Assembly: GCA_020249925.1 (NCBI GenBank)
Contig: JADCER010000005.1
Location: 1 to 64,000 of the forward strand
DNA length: 64,000 nucleotides
DNA from: Roseomonas sp.
Lineage (GTDB): Bacteria > Pseudomonadota > Alphaproteobacteria > Acetobacterales > Acetobacteraceae
Direction of reading: 5' to 3'
In this document: one piece after another, positions 35,835 to 44,480 of the stretch
Position numbering within the stretch: the first letter of the stretch is position 1
Layout of the letters: each line of letters starts with the position of its first letter
The notes under the pieces: generated by a model
What the model was told of the DNA's origin: nothing
Databases searched by the model: none
What the model saw: the letters and a program-made list of their open reading frames with translations, nothing else
Position numbers and translations under genes: made by a program

Positions 35835-35864
35835 GGGGCGCGCTCAGTGGCGCGCCCCTTTTTT
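35835..35864 (+). terminator. Intrinsic-terminator-like hairpin reading in the + direction
   Basis: GGGGCGCGC (35835-35843) and GCGCGCCCC (35850-35858) form a perfect 9-bp stem with a 6-base loop, followed on the + strand by TTTTTT (35859-35864). All genes around it are on the minus strand, where the same stem is preceded by A's and not followed by U's. It therefore ends antisense transcription, or acts as an mRNA structure between the aminotransferase and acyl-CoA synthetase genes. Confidence 0.65.
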
Positions 35865-35867
35865 ATT

Positions 35868-37061
35868 TCAACGCGCGGCTTCCGCCAGATATTCCATCGC
35901 TGCCGCCACACCACCTGGCGCATGCGGCACGCCATTCAGCTTCAGCGCCATCTCCACCACGGAAAGCGTGCCTAGGATCATGGGTTCATTCAAATCGCCC
36001 AAATGGCCGATGCGGAATACCTTGCCGCCCAAAGGCCCAAGCCCGCCGCCGAGTGAGACATTGAAGCTTTGCAGCGCCGTGCGGCGCACCGCTTCCGCAT
36101 CATGGCCTTCGGGCATCATCACCGCGGTCACGCTATCTGAATACCGATCTGGATTGGTGCAGAAAAGCTGCGGCCCCGCATTGCCGGACCAATGACGCAC
36201 GCAACGCCGCACCGCTTCGGCAAGCCGTGAATGGCGAGCGAAAACCTGATCAAGCCCTTCTTCTTCCAGCAGGCGCAGGCTTTCCTGCAAGCCGTAGAAC
36301 AAGGAAGTCGGCACCGTGCCCACAAATGATTTGTGCTTGCGCGTCAGCATATTCGTCCAGGACAGGTAGGATTTCGGCAAACGTGATGTCTTATGCGCAG
36401 CCATCGCCTTGGCCGAAACGCCAGTGAAGGACATGCCCGTTGGCAACATCAAGCCCTTCTGGCTGCCGCCCACCGCGACATCCACACCCCATTCATCCAT
36501 CCGGAAATCAAGCGACCCGAGGGAGGAGATGGTATCGCTCAACAACAAGGCGGGATGCCCAACCTCATCCATCACGGCGCGCACTTGCTTGAGCGGCAGC
36601 ACCATGCCGGTTGCGGTTTCATTATGCACGGCGCAGACAGCCTTGATGCTATGCGTCGTATCGGCAGCAAGCGCGGCGCGCAGTGCGGCGAAATCCAGAC
36701 CGCGGCGCCAATCGGCGGCAATGGTTTCCGCTTCCAAGGACAGATCCTTCACCATTTGCGCCCAGCTCAGCGAAAAATAGCCGGTTTCGATGATGGCAAC
36801 CTTGTCACCGGGGGAGAATAGATTGACCAGACTCGCTTCCCAGGCGGCGTGGCCTGAGCCCGTGTACATGAAAACATCCTGTTCCGTTTTCAGAATGCGC
36901 TTCAGCCCCGCGACGCAGGCATCATAAACCGGCATGAAGGCGGGATCGTTGAAATCAACAGTCACATGCGCCACTGCATGCAGCACGGAATCCGGAATAT
37001 TGGTCGGGCCGGGATTGGCAAAGAATTGCCGCCCGCGCGGCAGACGAGGCTTAGAGGCCAT
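35868..37061 (-). CDS. Alanine/serine-glyoxylate aminotransferase family protein
   Basis: 397 aa PLP enzyme of fold type I, class V. The N terminus ANPGPTNIPDSVLHAV and FMYTGSGHAAWEASLVN match serine-glyoxylate aminotransferase; D176 (LLLSDTISSLG) and the Schiff-base lysine K202 (VAVGGSQKGLMLPTG) are in place. It transfers an amino group to glyoxylate, giving glycine and hydroxypyruvate or pyruvate (established). The neighbouring reductase handles hydroxypyruvate or glyoxylate, so the pair forms half of a serine-cycle-like route; the malyl-CoA genes of a full serine cycle are not seen. Confidence 0.9.
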   Translation of the reverse strand: MASKPRLPRGRQFFANPGPTNIPDSVLHAVAHVTVDFNDPAFMPVYDACVAGLKRILKTEQDVFMYTGSGHAAWEASLVNLFSPGDKVAIIETGYFSLSWAQMVKDLSLEAETIAADWRRGLDFAALRAALAADTTHSIKAVCAVHNETATGMVLPLKQVRAVMDEVGHPALLLSDTISSLGSLDFRMDEWGVDVAVGGSQKGLMLPTGMSFTGVSAKAMAAHKTSRLPKSYLSWTNMLTRKHKSFVGTVPTSLFYGLQESLRLLEEEGLDQVFARHSRLAEAVRRCVRHWSGNAGPQLFCTNPDRYSDSVTAVMMPEGHDAEAVRRTALQSFNVSLGGGLGPLGGKVFRIGHLGDLNEPMILGTLSVVEMALKLNGVPHAPGGVAAAMEYLAEAAR

Positions 37062-37106
37062 GAAACAGCGTTTCCTTCTTTCGATTACTTAGTTGCGGCG
37101 CAGGCA

Positions 37107-38291
37107 TCATTTCGCCAATTCCCGCGCCATGGATTCAAGCCCCGCCAGTGTCAGCGGATGCATGCGGTTTTCCATCAGCCCCTGCATCATGCCGATGGAA
37201 TGGGTATAGCGCCAATGCTGCTGATCCACGGGATTGAGCCAAGCGGCGCGTCGGAAATGCCGCGTCAGGCGGCCCATCCAGACCACGCCTGATTCCTCAT
37301 TCCAATGTTCGACCGAACCGCCGGGCTGAGAGATTTCATAAGGCCCCATCGTGGCATCCCCCACCAGCACCAGGCGCCAATCCGGGCCATAGGTGCGCAG
37401 CACCTCCTGCGTTGATTTTTCGGTTTCCTTGCGCCGGCGATTTTCGCGCCAGAGCCGTTCATAGGGGCAATTGTGGAAATAGTAGAATTCCAGATGCTTG
37501 AATTCGCCACGCGCGGCGGAAAACAATTCCTGGCAGATGCGGATATGATCATCCATCGAACCGCCAATATCCATCAGCAGCAGCACCTTCACCGCATTGC
37601 GGCGTTCCGGCACCATATGCAGATCAAGCGACCCACCATTGCGTGCGGTGGCGCCAATGGTTCCCGGCATATCCAGTTCCGTCGCGGCACCTGTGCGCGC
37701 AAAGCGGCGTAGCCGGCGTAAAGCGACTTTCATGTTACGCGATGAAAGCGCCTCATCCTCATCCAAATCCTTGTAGACGCGCTTGTCCCACACCTTGGCG
37801 GCGCGGCGATTGCGGCTTTCCTCCTGCCCGATCCTGACACCTTCCGGATTATAGCCATAGGCGCCGAAGGGCGATGTGCCGGCGGTGCCGATCCATTTTG
37901 AACCACCCTGATGCCGGCCCTTTTGTTCCGCGAGCCTTTGGCGGAGCGTTTCCATCAACTTGTCAAAACCGCCAAGCGCTTCGATCTGGGCGCGTTCTTC
38001 CTCGGTCAGGAATTTCTCCGCCATTTTGCGCAGCCATTCGGCGGGGATTTCCACCGTGGTTTCTGCCGTGCCGGGCGGCGATTCCAAGCCCTTGAAGATT
38101 TCGCCAAAAACACGGTCGAAGCGGTCCAGATGGCGTTCATCCTTCACCAGCGCAGCTCGTGACAGATGGTAGAAATCCTCCACATCAAAGCCCGCCACGC
38201 CAGCCTTCAACGCGCGCAGCAGGGCCAGATATTCCGTAATGGATGCCGGAACCCCGGCAGCGCGCAGCGCGATGATGAAGGGCGCGAACAT
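37107..38291 (-). CDS. VWA-domain protein, CoxE-like
   Basis: 394 aa from ATG 38291 (MFAPFIIALRAAGVPASITE); a 175-residue upstream extension in frame covers the antisense of the hydrolase gene and is rejected. N-terminal helical part includes DVEDFYHLSRAALVKDERHLDRFDRVF, the CoxE/DUF58-adjacent signature. The metal-ion adhesion site reads LLLMDIGGSMDDHI (D-x-G-x-S instead of D-x-S-x-S, common in this subfamily). CoxE-type proteins work with a MoxR AAA+ ATPase in metal-cofactor maturation (established for CO dehydrogenase). The ATPase gene lies upstream but is separated by a hydrolase gene. Confidence 0.85.
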   Translation of the reverse strand: MFAPFIIALRAAGVPASITEYLALLRALKAGVAGFDVEDFYHLSRAALVKDERHLDRFDRVFGEIFKGLESPPGTAETTVEIPAEWLRKMAEKFLTEEERAQIEALGGFDKLMETLRQRLAEQKGRHQGGSKWIGTAGTSPFGAYGYNPEGVRIGQEESRNRRAAKVWDKRVYKDLDEDEALSSRNMKVALRRLRRFARTGAATELDMPGTIGATARNGGSLDLHMVPERRNAVKVLLLMDIGGSMDDHIRICQELFSAARGEFKHLEFYYFHNCPYERLWRENRRRKETEKSTQEVLRTYGPDWRLVLVGDATMGPYEISQPGGSVEHWNEESGVVWMGRLTRHFRRAAWLNPVDQQHWRYTHSIGMMQGLMENRMHPLTLAGLESMARELAK

Positions 38292-38304
38292 CGTGCCGGT
38301 CTCC

Positions 38305-39195
38305 CTAGGCGACCACGCCGCCGGCTGCGGCCTCGCTCGCATGAACCTCGCGGATGAAGTCCCGCAGCACAGCGAAGGCGCGCACCGGGTCGTCCGCCTG
38401 CACGCCGTGCCCGCATCCCGTGAAACGTTCGAGGCGAACGAGGTGCGGTGGCAGATGCGTGGTGATCTCCTCACTGAACGCCATCGGCGTGATAGGGTCG
38501 CGGTCGCCCGCCATGACCAGCACCGGGCAGCGGATGGTGCGAAGCAGTGGGCGGAAATCCATCCGGCCATGCTCGTTGCGTGGCCCGTTGAAGTGTATCG
38601 CGACGGCATTGCGCACAATGGCGCGTTGGCGCATGGCGTCGTCCTGCGGCGGCTTCGCCCGATAGAGCGGCAGACAGACGGCAAAGTACCTGACCCGCGT
38701 GGCGTCGCCAGGATTCCGCCAGTAGGCTTCTGCCACCTGCCGTGCCTCAGTCCCGCCGAGCCGCTCAAAGGCCTCGAACACGACGTCGAAATCGATCCTT
38801 GCCGCGGTGCTTGCAAGCACTAGCGCCGCGGGGTGTGCCGGATGGCGGGTGGCGTAGGCCTGCGCCACGAAGCCGCCGAAGGAGGTGCCGAGCACGATGG
38901 GGCGCTTGATGCCGAGCACGTCGCAGAGCCCCTTCACGTCGTCGCCCCATTGCGCGAGGTTCCATTCCTGCGGATGGTCGCCACCGCTGCGGCCGCTGCC
39001 GCGCAGATCGACATAGATCAACTGCGCCGCGTCCGAGAGTGCGGAAAAGGCCGGCTTATAGATGGAATGGTCGAAGCCCGGCCCGCCATGCAGCAGCACG
39101 ACCGTCGGCTTTGCACGCATGCGCGTCCCGTCTGGCACCAGCCCGGCGCCTTCGACATCGAAATAGAGCCTGGCACCGTTGACGGTGACGAACAT
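38305..39195 (-). CDS. Alpha/beta-hydrolase, proline-iminopeptidase-like
   Basis: 296 aa. Oxyanion loop HGGPG at 36-40, YVDLRGSGRSGG, nucleophile S105 in GTSFGG, acid D231 or D233 (MAGDRDP) and H263 (CGHG) complete the triad. HGGPG plus DxRGxGxS is the proline iminopeptidase pattern (established), but many esterases share it. Codon use looks different from both neighbours: C- or G-ending codons (GAC, GTC, CTC) are far more frequent, whereas flanking genes use GAT and AAT heavily. It splits the CoxE-MoxR pair and may be a recent insertion. Start ATG 39195. Confidence 0.87.
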   Translation of the reverse strand: MFVTVNGARLYFDVEGAGLVPDGTRMRAKPTVVLLHGGPGFDHSIYKPAFSALSDAAQLIYVDLRGSGRSGGDHPQEWNLAQWGDDVKGLCDVLGIKRPIVLGTSFGGFVAQAYATRHPAHPAALVLASTAARIDFDVVFEAFERLGGTEARQVAEAYWRNPGDATRVRYFAVCLPLYRAKPPQDDAMRQRAIVRNAVAIHFNGPRNEHGRMDFRPLLRTIRCPVLVMAGDRDPITPMAFSEEITTHLPPHLVRLERFTGCGHGVQADDPVRAFAVLRDFIREVHASEAAAGGVVA

Positions 39196-39206
39196 GGTCG
39201 TCCTTC

Positions 39207-40055
39207 CTAGCCGCCGCGACGCCGCGTCAGGAAGGCCAGGCGTTCAAACAAATGCACATCCTGTTCGTTCTTGAGCAACGCCCCATAAAGCGGCGGGATC
39301 GCGGTTTTATTGTCCTGGCTGCGCAATGCCTCAGGCGGCATGTCTTCAATCGTCAGCAACTTCAGCCAATCCAGCAATTCGGAAGTGGCGGGCTTTTTCT
39401 TCAATTCATTCACATTGCGCACATCGAAGAACACCGTCAAAGCCTCACGCAGCAAATCCTGGCGGATATTCGGGAAATGCGTCTGCACGATCTTTTCCAT
39501 CGTCTCGCGATCCGGGAAGCGGATGTAATGGAAGAAGCAGCGGCGCAAAAACGCGTCCGGCAATTCCTTTTCATTGTTCGACGTGATGATCACCACCGGC
39601 CGATGCCGTGCCTTCACATTGCGCCGCAGCTCATAGACATAGAATTCCATGCGATCGAGTTCGAGCAGCAGATCGTTTGGAAACTCGATATCGGCCTTGT
39701 CTATCTCATCAATCAGCAGCACCACAGGGTGGTCGGCTTCAAAGGCTTCCCACAGCTTGCCGCGCACAATGTAATTCGCAATGTCATGCACGCGCGGATC
39801 ACCAAGCTGGCCATCGCGCAGCCGGCTGACGGCGTCATATTCATAAAGGCCCTGCTGCGCCTTGGTGGTGGATTTGATGTGCCATTCAATCAGCGGATAG
39901 CCGAGCGCCTTGGCGATTTCCTGCGCGAGCACGGTCTTGCCCGTGCCTGGCTCACCCTTGATCAGCAGCGGGCGTTCCAGCGCCACCGCGGCATTGACCG
40001 CAACCTCCAGCTCTCGGGTTGCGACGTATCTTTCAGTGCCTTTGAACTGCGCCAC
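39207..40055 (-). CDS. MoxR family AAA+ ATPase
   Basis: 282 aa. Walker A GEPGTGKT (34-41), Walker B VVLLIDEIDKAD (about 109-120), sensor-1 asparagines in IITSNNEKELPDAFLRRCFF, and the arginine finger region are all visible. This CoxD/MoxR-type ATPase acts as a chaperone with VWA-domain partners in assembling metalloenzymes (established). The partner CoxE-like gene is downstream beyond the hydrolase insert. No molybdoenzyme or CO dehydrogenase subunits are near, so the client is unknown; in many genomes the pair occurs without coxSML. Confidence 0.9.
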   Translation of the reverse strand: MAQFKGTERYVATRELEVAVNAAVALERPLLIKGEPGTGKTVLAQEIAKALGYPLIEWHIKSTTKAQQGLYEYDAVSRLRDGQLGDPRVHDIANYIVRGKLWEAFEADHPVVLLIDEIDKADIEFPNDLLLELDRMEFYVYELRRNVKARHRPVVIITSNNEKELPDAFLRRCFFHYIRFPDRETMEKIVQTHFPNIRQDLLREALTVFFDVRNVNELKKKPATSELLDWLKLLTIEDMPPEALRSQDNKTAIPPLYGALLKNEQDVHLFERLAFLTRRRGG

Positions 40056-40116
40056 GCTCTGCTCCGTCTTTCTGGCCTTATGGTCGGGCGAGCGCCCCTT
40101 GCGCGCAAGCCCCGAT

Positions 40117-42147
40117 TTATTCGGCGGGGGTGAGGCTCAAAACGGCACCTTCCGCCCGCGGGGCGCTGGGGGGTGCAACGCGCACATCGGCGGCGACAAG
40201 CGCACCTTCGGCGTCCATCACCGCAATGCGGTAAAAGCCGGGGCCGGGTGGGACCCAGCCCAATTCCCGCCGTGCGGCATCACGTGCGAGTGGCGCGCCA
40301 TCCACCAGGAAGGTCAGGGGGCGCCGGCCACCAGCAACGCGCAGCACCACGGGGCCGGCACCTTCGGCCAATACCGCCCCGGGCGGGGGGAAGATCAGGC
40401 GCAAGGGATCACTGCCCAAGGCCGCCACGGGCGCTTCGGGGCGGCTCAGCGCGCGTTCCAGCGGCGCTTCCGGCAGCAAGGCGAAAAGCTTGGCTAGCAC
40501 CGGCAAGGCAGCGTCCCGCCCGGTCAGGCCCGGGATTGGCGTGCCATCGGGCCGCCCTACCCAAACCCCGGCCACGTGCCGGCCATCAAAGCCAAAGGCC
40601 CAGGCATCGCGGCCACCCCAGGATGTGCCGGTCTTCCACGCCACTCCGCGCGGCCCGCCGCCCGGAAATTCCTGCACCAAAAGCCCCGCCACGGCGGCGG
40701 CGGCGCGCGCCTCCAAAACGGGCGCCCCTTGTGGTGCCGGGCCAGGGGTGAAGCGCAGGGTGCCCGCCCGCCCGCCATCACCCAGCAGCGCATAAAGCCC
40801 GACCATATCGCGGAGCGTCGTCCCCGCGCCGCCAAGCGCCAGCGGCAGGGACGCATCCACCCCGCGCGGCAGCACTGGCGCTGCCCCGGCTGAGCGCAGC
40901 GATGCCGCAAACCGCGCCGGGCCAATTCCATCCAGAAGCGCAACCGCCGGCAGGTTTAGCGAAAGCCGCAGGGCCTCGGCTGCCGTGATGCGGCCCACAA
41001 AGCCGCGATCGAAATTCTCTGGCGCATAGGCGCCAAAGCGGCGCGGCAGATCGGAGAGCAGCGTATCGGGCCTGACCAGCCCCTGTTCAAAGGCCATGGC
41101 ATAGAGAAAGGGCTTGAGCGCGGAACCAGGCGAACGGGTCGCGCGCGTCAAATCCAGCGCGCCGGCGCGGTTCTCGGCGCCAAAGGCCCCACCCACCAAG
41201 GCGCGGGTTTCGCGCGAATGCAGTTCAGCGATGATCAGCGCCACGCTGGCCCGTTCCGGCAACCGCAGCAGCGCCTGCTGGGCCAGTCTTTCACTGGCGC
41301 GTTGCAGCCCGGCATCCAGGCTGCTGCGGATGGGCGAATCACCCCGCCGCGCCAATTCCCGCGCCAGATGCGGCGCCAGGCTCGGCATGGGTAGCCGCGC
41401 ATTGGGCAAGGGTGCCGCCAGCGCCAATGCCTGATCCTCAACGGAAAGCATGGCCGCACCGCGCCGGCGCAGCACATCATCCCGCGCAGCGCGCGCGGCT
41501 TCCGCGTGCCGATCAGGGCTGAGCGCGGCTGGCCGTCGGGCCAAGGCAATCAGCAGCGCCGCTTCCGCCGCATCCAGCCGGTGCGCGGGTCGGCCAAACC
41601 AGGCGAGTGCGCCGGCACGTATCCCTTCGATATTGCCGGTTTGCGGCGCAAGCGTCAGCCAGATCCCCAGGATTTCCTGCTTGCTGAAGCGCGCTTCCAA
41701 TTGAAAGGCGCGGAAGATTTCAATCGCCTTGGCGCGCAGCCCGCGCGGGCGCGGTTCCAAAAGCCGCGCCGACTGCATGGTGATGGTGGACCCGCCCGAG
41801 ACCACCCGCCCCGCGCGCAGCCATTGCCCCGCCGCGCGCGCCAGCGCCAGCGGATCAACGCCGGGGTGTTGGTAGAAGCGCCGATCCTCCGCCGCGATCA
41901 GCAGATCAACCAGAATGGGCGAGACATCTTCGGGCCTGGTCGCCAGCCGCCAAAAACCGCCCGGCGCTGGCAAAACGGAAAGAATGCGCCCGTCGCGATC
42001 CTGCACCTCTACACCCACAGCATGCAGACGCGAGAGATTGGGCGGGAAAAGCCGATCCAGTGCGAAGGGCGCAAGCAACAGCGCGCCAAGGCAAGCGGCA
42101 AGCATCCATAGCGGCCGCTTGCGCAGCATGGCGCGCGGCGGCGTCAC
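40117..42147 (-). CDS. pbpC: Penicillin-binding protein 1C
   Basis: 676 aa, slightly short of E. coli PBP1C (about 770). N-terminal TM helix (about 13-31). The glycosyltransferase GT51 domain has catalytic E87 (AAEDRRFYQHPGVD) and GGSTITMQ (118-125). The transpeptidase has S342-x2-K345, S396-x-N398 and K505-T-G. The C-terminal penicillin-binding C domain (about 585-660) is the PBP1C marker. It polymerises and crosslinks peptidoglycan (established). Its usual neighbour, an alpha-2-macroglobulin gene, is absent in the window; upstream DNA changes to the + strand sugar dehydrogenase. Confidence 0.93.
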   Translation of the reverse strand: MTPPRAMLRKRPLWMLAACLGALLLAPFALDRLFPPNLSRLHAVGVEVQDRDGRILSVLPAPGGFWRLATRPEDVSPILVDLLIAAEDRRFYQHPGVDPLALARAAGQWLRAGRVVSGGSTITMQSARLLEPRPRGLRAKAIEIFRAFQLEARFSKQEILGIWLTLAPQTGNIEGIRAGALAWFGRPAHRLDAAEAALLIALARRPAALSPDRHAEAARAARDDVLRRRGAAMLSVEDQALALAAPLPNARLPMPSLAPHLARELARRGDSPIRSSLDAGLQRASERLAQQALLRLPERASVALIIAELHSRETRALVGGAFGAENRAGALDLTRATRSPGSALKPFLYAMAFEQGLVRPDTLLSDLPRRFGAYAPENFDRGFVGRITAAEALRLSLNLPAVALLDGIGPARFAASLRSAGAAPVLPRGVDASLPLALGGAGTTLRDMVGLYALLGDGGRAGTLRFTPGPAPQGAPVLEARAAAAVAGLLVQEFPGGGPRGVAWKTGTSWGGRDAWAFGFDGRHVAGVWVGRPDGTPIPGLTGRDAALPVLAKLFALLPEAPLERALSRPEAPVAALGSDPLRLIFPPPGAVLAEGAGPVVLRVAGGRRPLTFLVDGAPLARDAARRELGWVPPGPGFYRIAVMDAEGALVAADVRVAPPSAPRAEGAVLSLTPAE

Positions 42148-42303
42148 AGGCGGGCTCTGTTCTGAGGCATCAGGCGCATGTCATTCGGGGTCGCTCCATC
42201 ATGTCAAGCAAAAGCTGGCGCGTGCCCCTGGGCGGCTTCCCGAATTCCGATAAGCTCCGCCAATGCGCGCGCTATTGGCGGGCGCGTGATGAAGGGGGCG
42301 GCC

Positions 42304-43236
42304 ATGGCGATCAGCATTGGCATTGTGGGCTTGGGGCAGATTGCGCGTAAGCGGCATGTGCCGGCAATCGCGGCCAATGCCGGCTTTACCTTGGCGGGGC
42401 TTGCTGATCTTGGCGGCGGCGAACCGATCGCGGGTTTGCCCATCTACAAAGACCATCAGGCCATGTTCGCCGCTTGCGCGTTGGATGCGGTCGCGATCTG
42501 CACGCCGCCTGCGGCGCGCTTCGCCATTGCGCGCGATGCGCTGCTGGCGGGCAAGCATGTGCTGTTGGAAAAACCGCCCGCTGCGACAATGGGTGAGGCA
42601 GAGGCGCTGGTGGAATTGGCGGCGCGCTCTGGGCGCGTGGTCTATGCCTCCTGGCATTCGCAATGCAATCGCGCGGTAGAGGCTGCGCGGGTTTTTCTCG
42701 CGGATAAGCATTTGGCCCGGCTGCGCGTGGATTGGCATGAGGATTTTCGCGTCTACCACCCCGACCAGGAGTGGATTTGGCAGGTTGATGGGCTTGGCGT
42801 TTTCGACATGGCGATCAATGCGCTGTCGGTAATCAGCCGATTGTTCACGCCACCGCCTTTCATGCAGAGCGCGGAACTGCATATCGCCGCCAACCACGCC
42901 GCGCCTCTCGCTGCCACGATCCGCTTTGGCACGCTGGATGGCGCCGGCCCGTTGGAACTGCACGCGAATTGGGGTCATGTCGGCCCCGATCAACGAGAGC
43001 TACACATCACAACACGCTGCGGCCATGAAGTGGCATTGCTCGATAGCGGTGGAACACTGGTGATTGACGGCAAGGTGACGGTGCAGGCGACGCGCGAAGA
43101 ATACCCGATGCTCTATGCCCGCTTCGCCGAATTGGTGCAGAGCGGCCAAAGCGAGGCCGATCTGACGCCGCTGCAAATGACGCTGGATGCGCTGGCGCTT
43201 GGCAAGCGCGTGGCCTTGCCCCGCTTTGAGGGTTAA
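42304..43236 (+). CDS. Gfo/Idh/MocA family sugar dehydrogenase (L-arabinose/D-galactose 1-dehydrogenase-like)
   Basis: 310 aa from ATG 42304, preceded by AAGGGGG. Rossmann motif GIVGLGQIARKRH, EKPP motif (VLLEKPPAAT), the D-Y-H-like segment WHSQCNRAVEAARVFLADK and QEWIWQVDGLGVFDMAINAL. The W-H-S-x-x plus WIW-x-x-GLGVFD pattern is that of Azospirillum-type L-arabinose 1-dehydrogenase and galactose dehydrogenases (from memory of that family), which oxidise the aldose to a lactone. A lactonase-like gene lies at 57.6 kb, not adjacent. No operon partners in the + direction. Confidence 0.8.
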   Translation: MAISIGIVGLGQIARKRHVPAIAANAGFTLAGLADLGGGEPIAGLPIYKDHQAMFAACALDAVAICTPPAARFAIARDALLAGKHVLLEKPPAATMGEAEALVELAARSGRVVYASWHSQCNRAVEAARVFLADKHLARLRVDWHEDFRVYHPDQEWIWQVDGLGVFDMAINALSVISRLFTPPPFMQSAELHIAANHAAPLAATIRFGTLDGAGPLELHANWGHVGPDQRELHITTRCGHEVALLDSGGTLVIDGKVTVQATREEYPMLYARFAELVQSGQSEADLTPLQMTLDALALGKRVALPRFEG

Positions 43237-43285
43237 CTCTGATCCGCCCGGATTGAAGGCCCGGGCGGATCAAGCGTTGAGTTAA
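43233..43285. terminator. Bidirectional stem-loop between convergent stops
   Basis: TGATCCGCCCGG (43240-43251) pairs perfectly with CCGGGCGGATCA (43261-43272) around a 9-base loop, and outer TTAACTC (43233-43239) pairs with GAGTTAA (43279-43285). Both stop codons (sugar dehydrogenase TAA and threonine-aldolase TAA) lie in the outer stem. It serves both strands as a symmetrical terminator, but there is no T run, so it may be a folded 3' end instead of a true intrinsic terminator. Confidence 0.6.
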
Positions 43286-44349
43286 GCCGCCTTCAGCGCA
43301 GCGCGGATTTCCGTGACCGCCTCATCAATCATCGGCGCTGTCACATCCAAATGCGTACAGGCCCGCACGCGCCCGCCAAGGCCACTGACCGCGATGCCGC
43401 GCATTTGCAGCTTTTCCTGCAAGCGCGCGACATCCATGCCGGTGCCGCTGATATCGAAGAATACCAGGTTGGTTTCCGGGTCTTCCACCTTCACGCCTTC
43501 AATCTGCGCAAGGCCGCGCGCCAGCGCCTTGGCATTGGCATGGTCTTCCGCCAGCCGATCGATATTGTGGCCCAGCGCATAGATGCAGGCGGCGGCGCAA
43601 ATGCCGCCCTGCCGCATGGACCCACCCAGACGCTGCTTCCAGCGCCAGGCGCGGCCGATAAACTCGTTGCTGCCACAGAGCACGGCCCCCAGCGGCGCGC
43701 CCAGCCCCTTGGTGAAATCCAGCCAGACAGAATCATAGGACGCGACCATATCCTTGGGCGCCACACCAGCGGCGACACAGGCATTCATCAGCCGCGCGCC
43801 ATCCATATGCGTGGCCCAGCCTTCACCATGCGCGACCGCCGCCACGGCGTTGAGTTGCGCCAGCGGCCATACCGCACCACCACCGATATTGGCGGTTTGT
43901 TCCACCTCCAAAAGCCGCTGTGGCGGGGTGTAGCGGGTTTTCGGGCGAATGGCGCCGCGCAGGTCATCGGCGGTGAACATGCCCTTCGGCCCGCGCATCG
44001 GCATGATCTGCACGCCGGTCAGCGCGGCATGGGTGCCGCCTTCGCTATGCAGGATGTGGCTGGTTTCATGCGCCACGACCTCATCACCCTTTTGGCAATG
44101 CGTCAGGATCGCGACCACATTGCACATGGTGCCGGATGGCAAATACATCGCCGCTTCCTTACCCATCAGCGCGGCCATACGGTCACAAAGCTCATGCACC
44201 GTCGGGTCATCGCCATGCTGCTCATCGCCCACTTCGGCGCGCATCATGGCTTCCTTCATGGCCGGCGTCGGGCGGGTTTGCGTATCGGAATAGAGGTTGA
44301 TGCGCACAGGCGGCGCACCAGGCGGCGGACGGTTCGGAGCATGGACCAT
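43282..44349 (-). CDS. Low-specificity L-threonine aldolase-type PLP enzyme
   Basis: 355 aa from ATG 44349 (MVHAPNRPPPGAPPVR); the longer frame adds 66 unrelated residues. The N-terminal INLYSDTQTRPTPAMKEAMM and MRAEVGDEQHGDDPTVHEL are diagnostic of threonine aldolases. D183 (HMDGARL) and the PLP lysine K214 (WLDFTKGLGAPLG) are present. The enzyme splits 3-hydroxy amino acids to glycine and an aldehyde (established). Some homologues act on beta-hydroxyaspartate or other substrates. It is divergent from the AA_synth gene, 131 bases away. Confidence 0.9.
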   Translation of the reverse strand: MVHAPNRPPPGAPPVRINLYSDTQTRPTPAMKEAMMRAEVGDEQHGDDPTVHELCDRMAALMGKEAAMYLPSGTMCNVVAILTHCQKGDEVVAHETSHILHSEGGTHAALTGVQIMPMRGPKGMFTADDLRGAIRPKTRYTPPQRLLEVEQTANIGGGAVWPLAQLNAVAAVAHGEGWATHMDGARLMNACVAAGVAPKDMVASYDSVWLDFTKGLGAPLGAVLCGSNEFIGRAWRWKQRLGGSMRQGGICAAACIYALGHNIDRLAEDHANAKALARGLAQIEGVKVEDPETNLVFFDISGTGMDVARLQEKLQMRGIAVSGLGGRVRACTHLDVTAPMIDEAVTEIRAALKAA

Positions 44350-44480
44350 GGCGGTATTCCCTTGATTGATGGCGGCAGGATGCAACGTGCTGCGGCTTTC
44401 TGCCAGGGGGTGGCGCTGGCTTCCTATGCCGGGGCAAAACTGCAAGGCTTCGTGCCGGAAACTTGTAGGGAAGCATCGCC

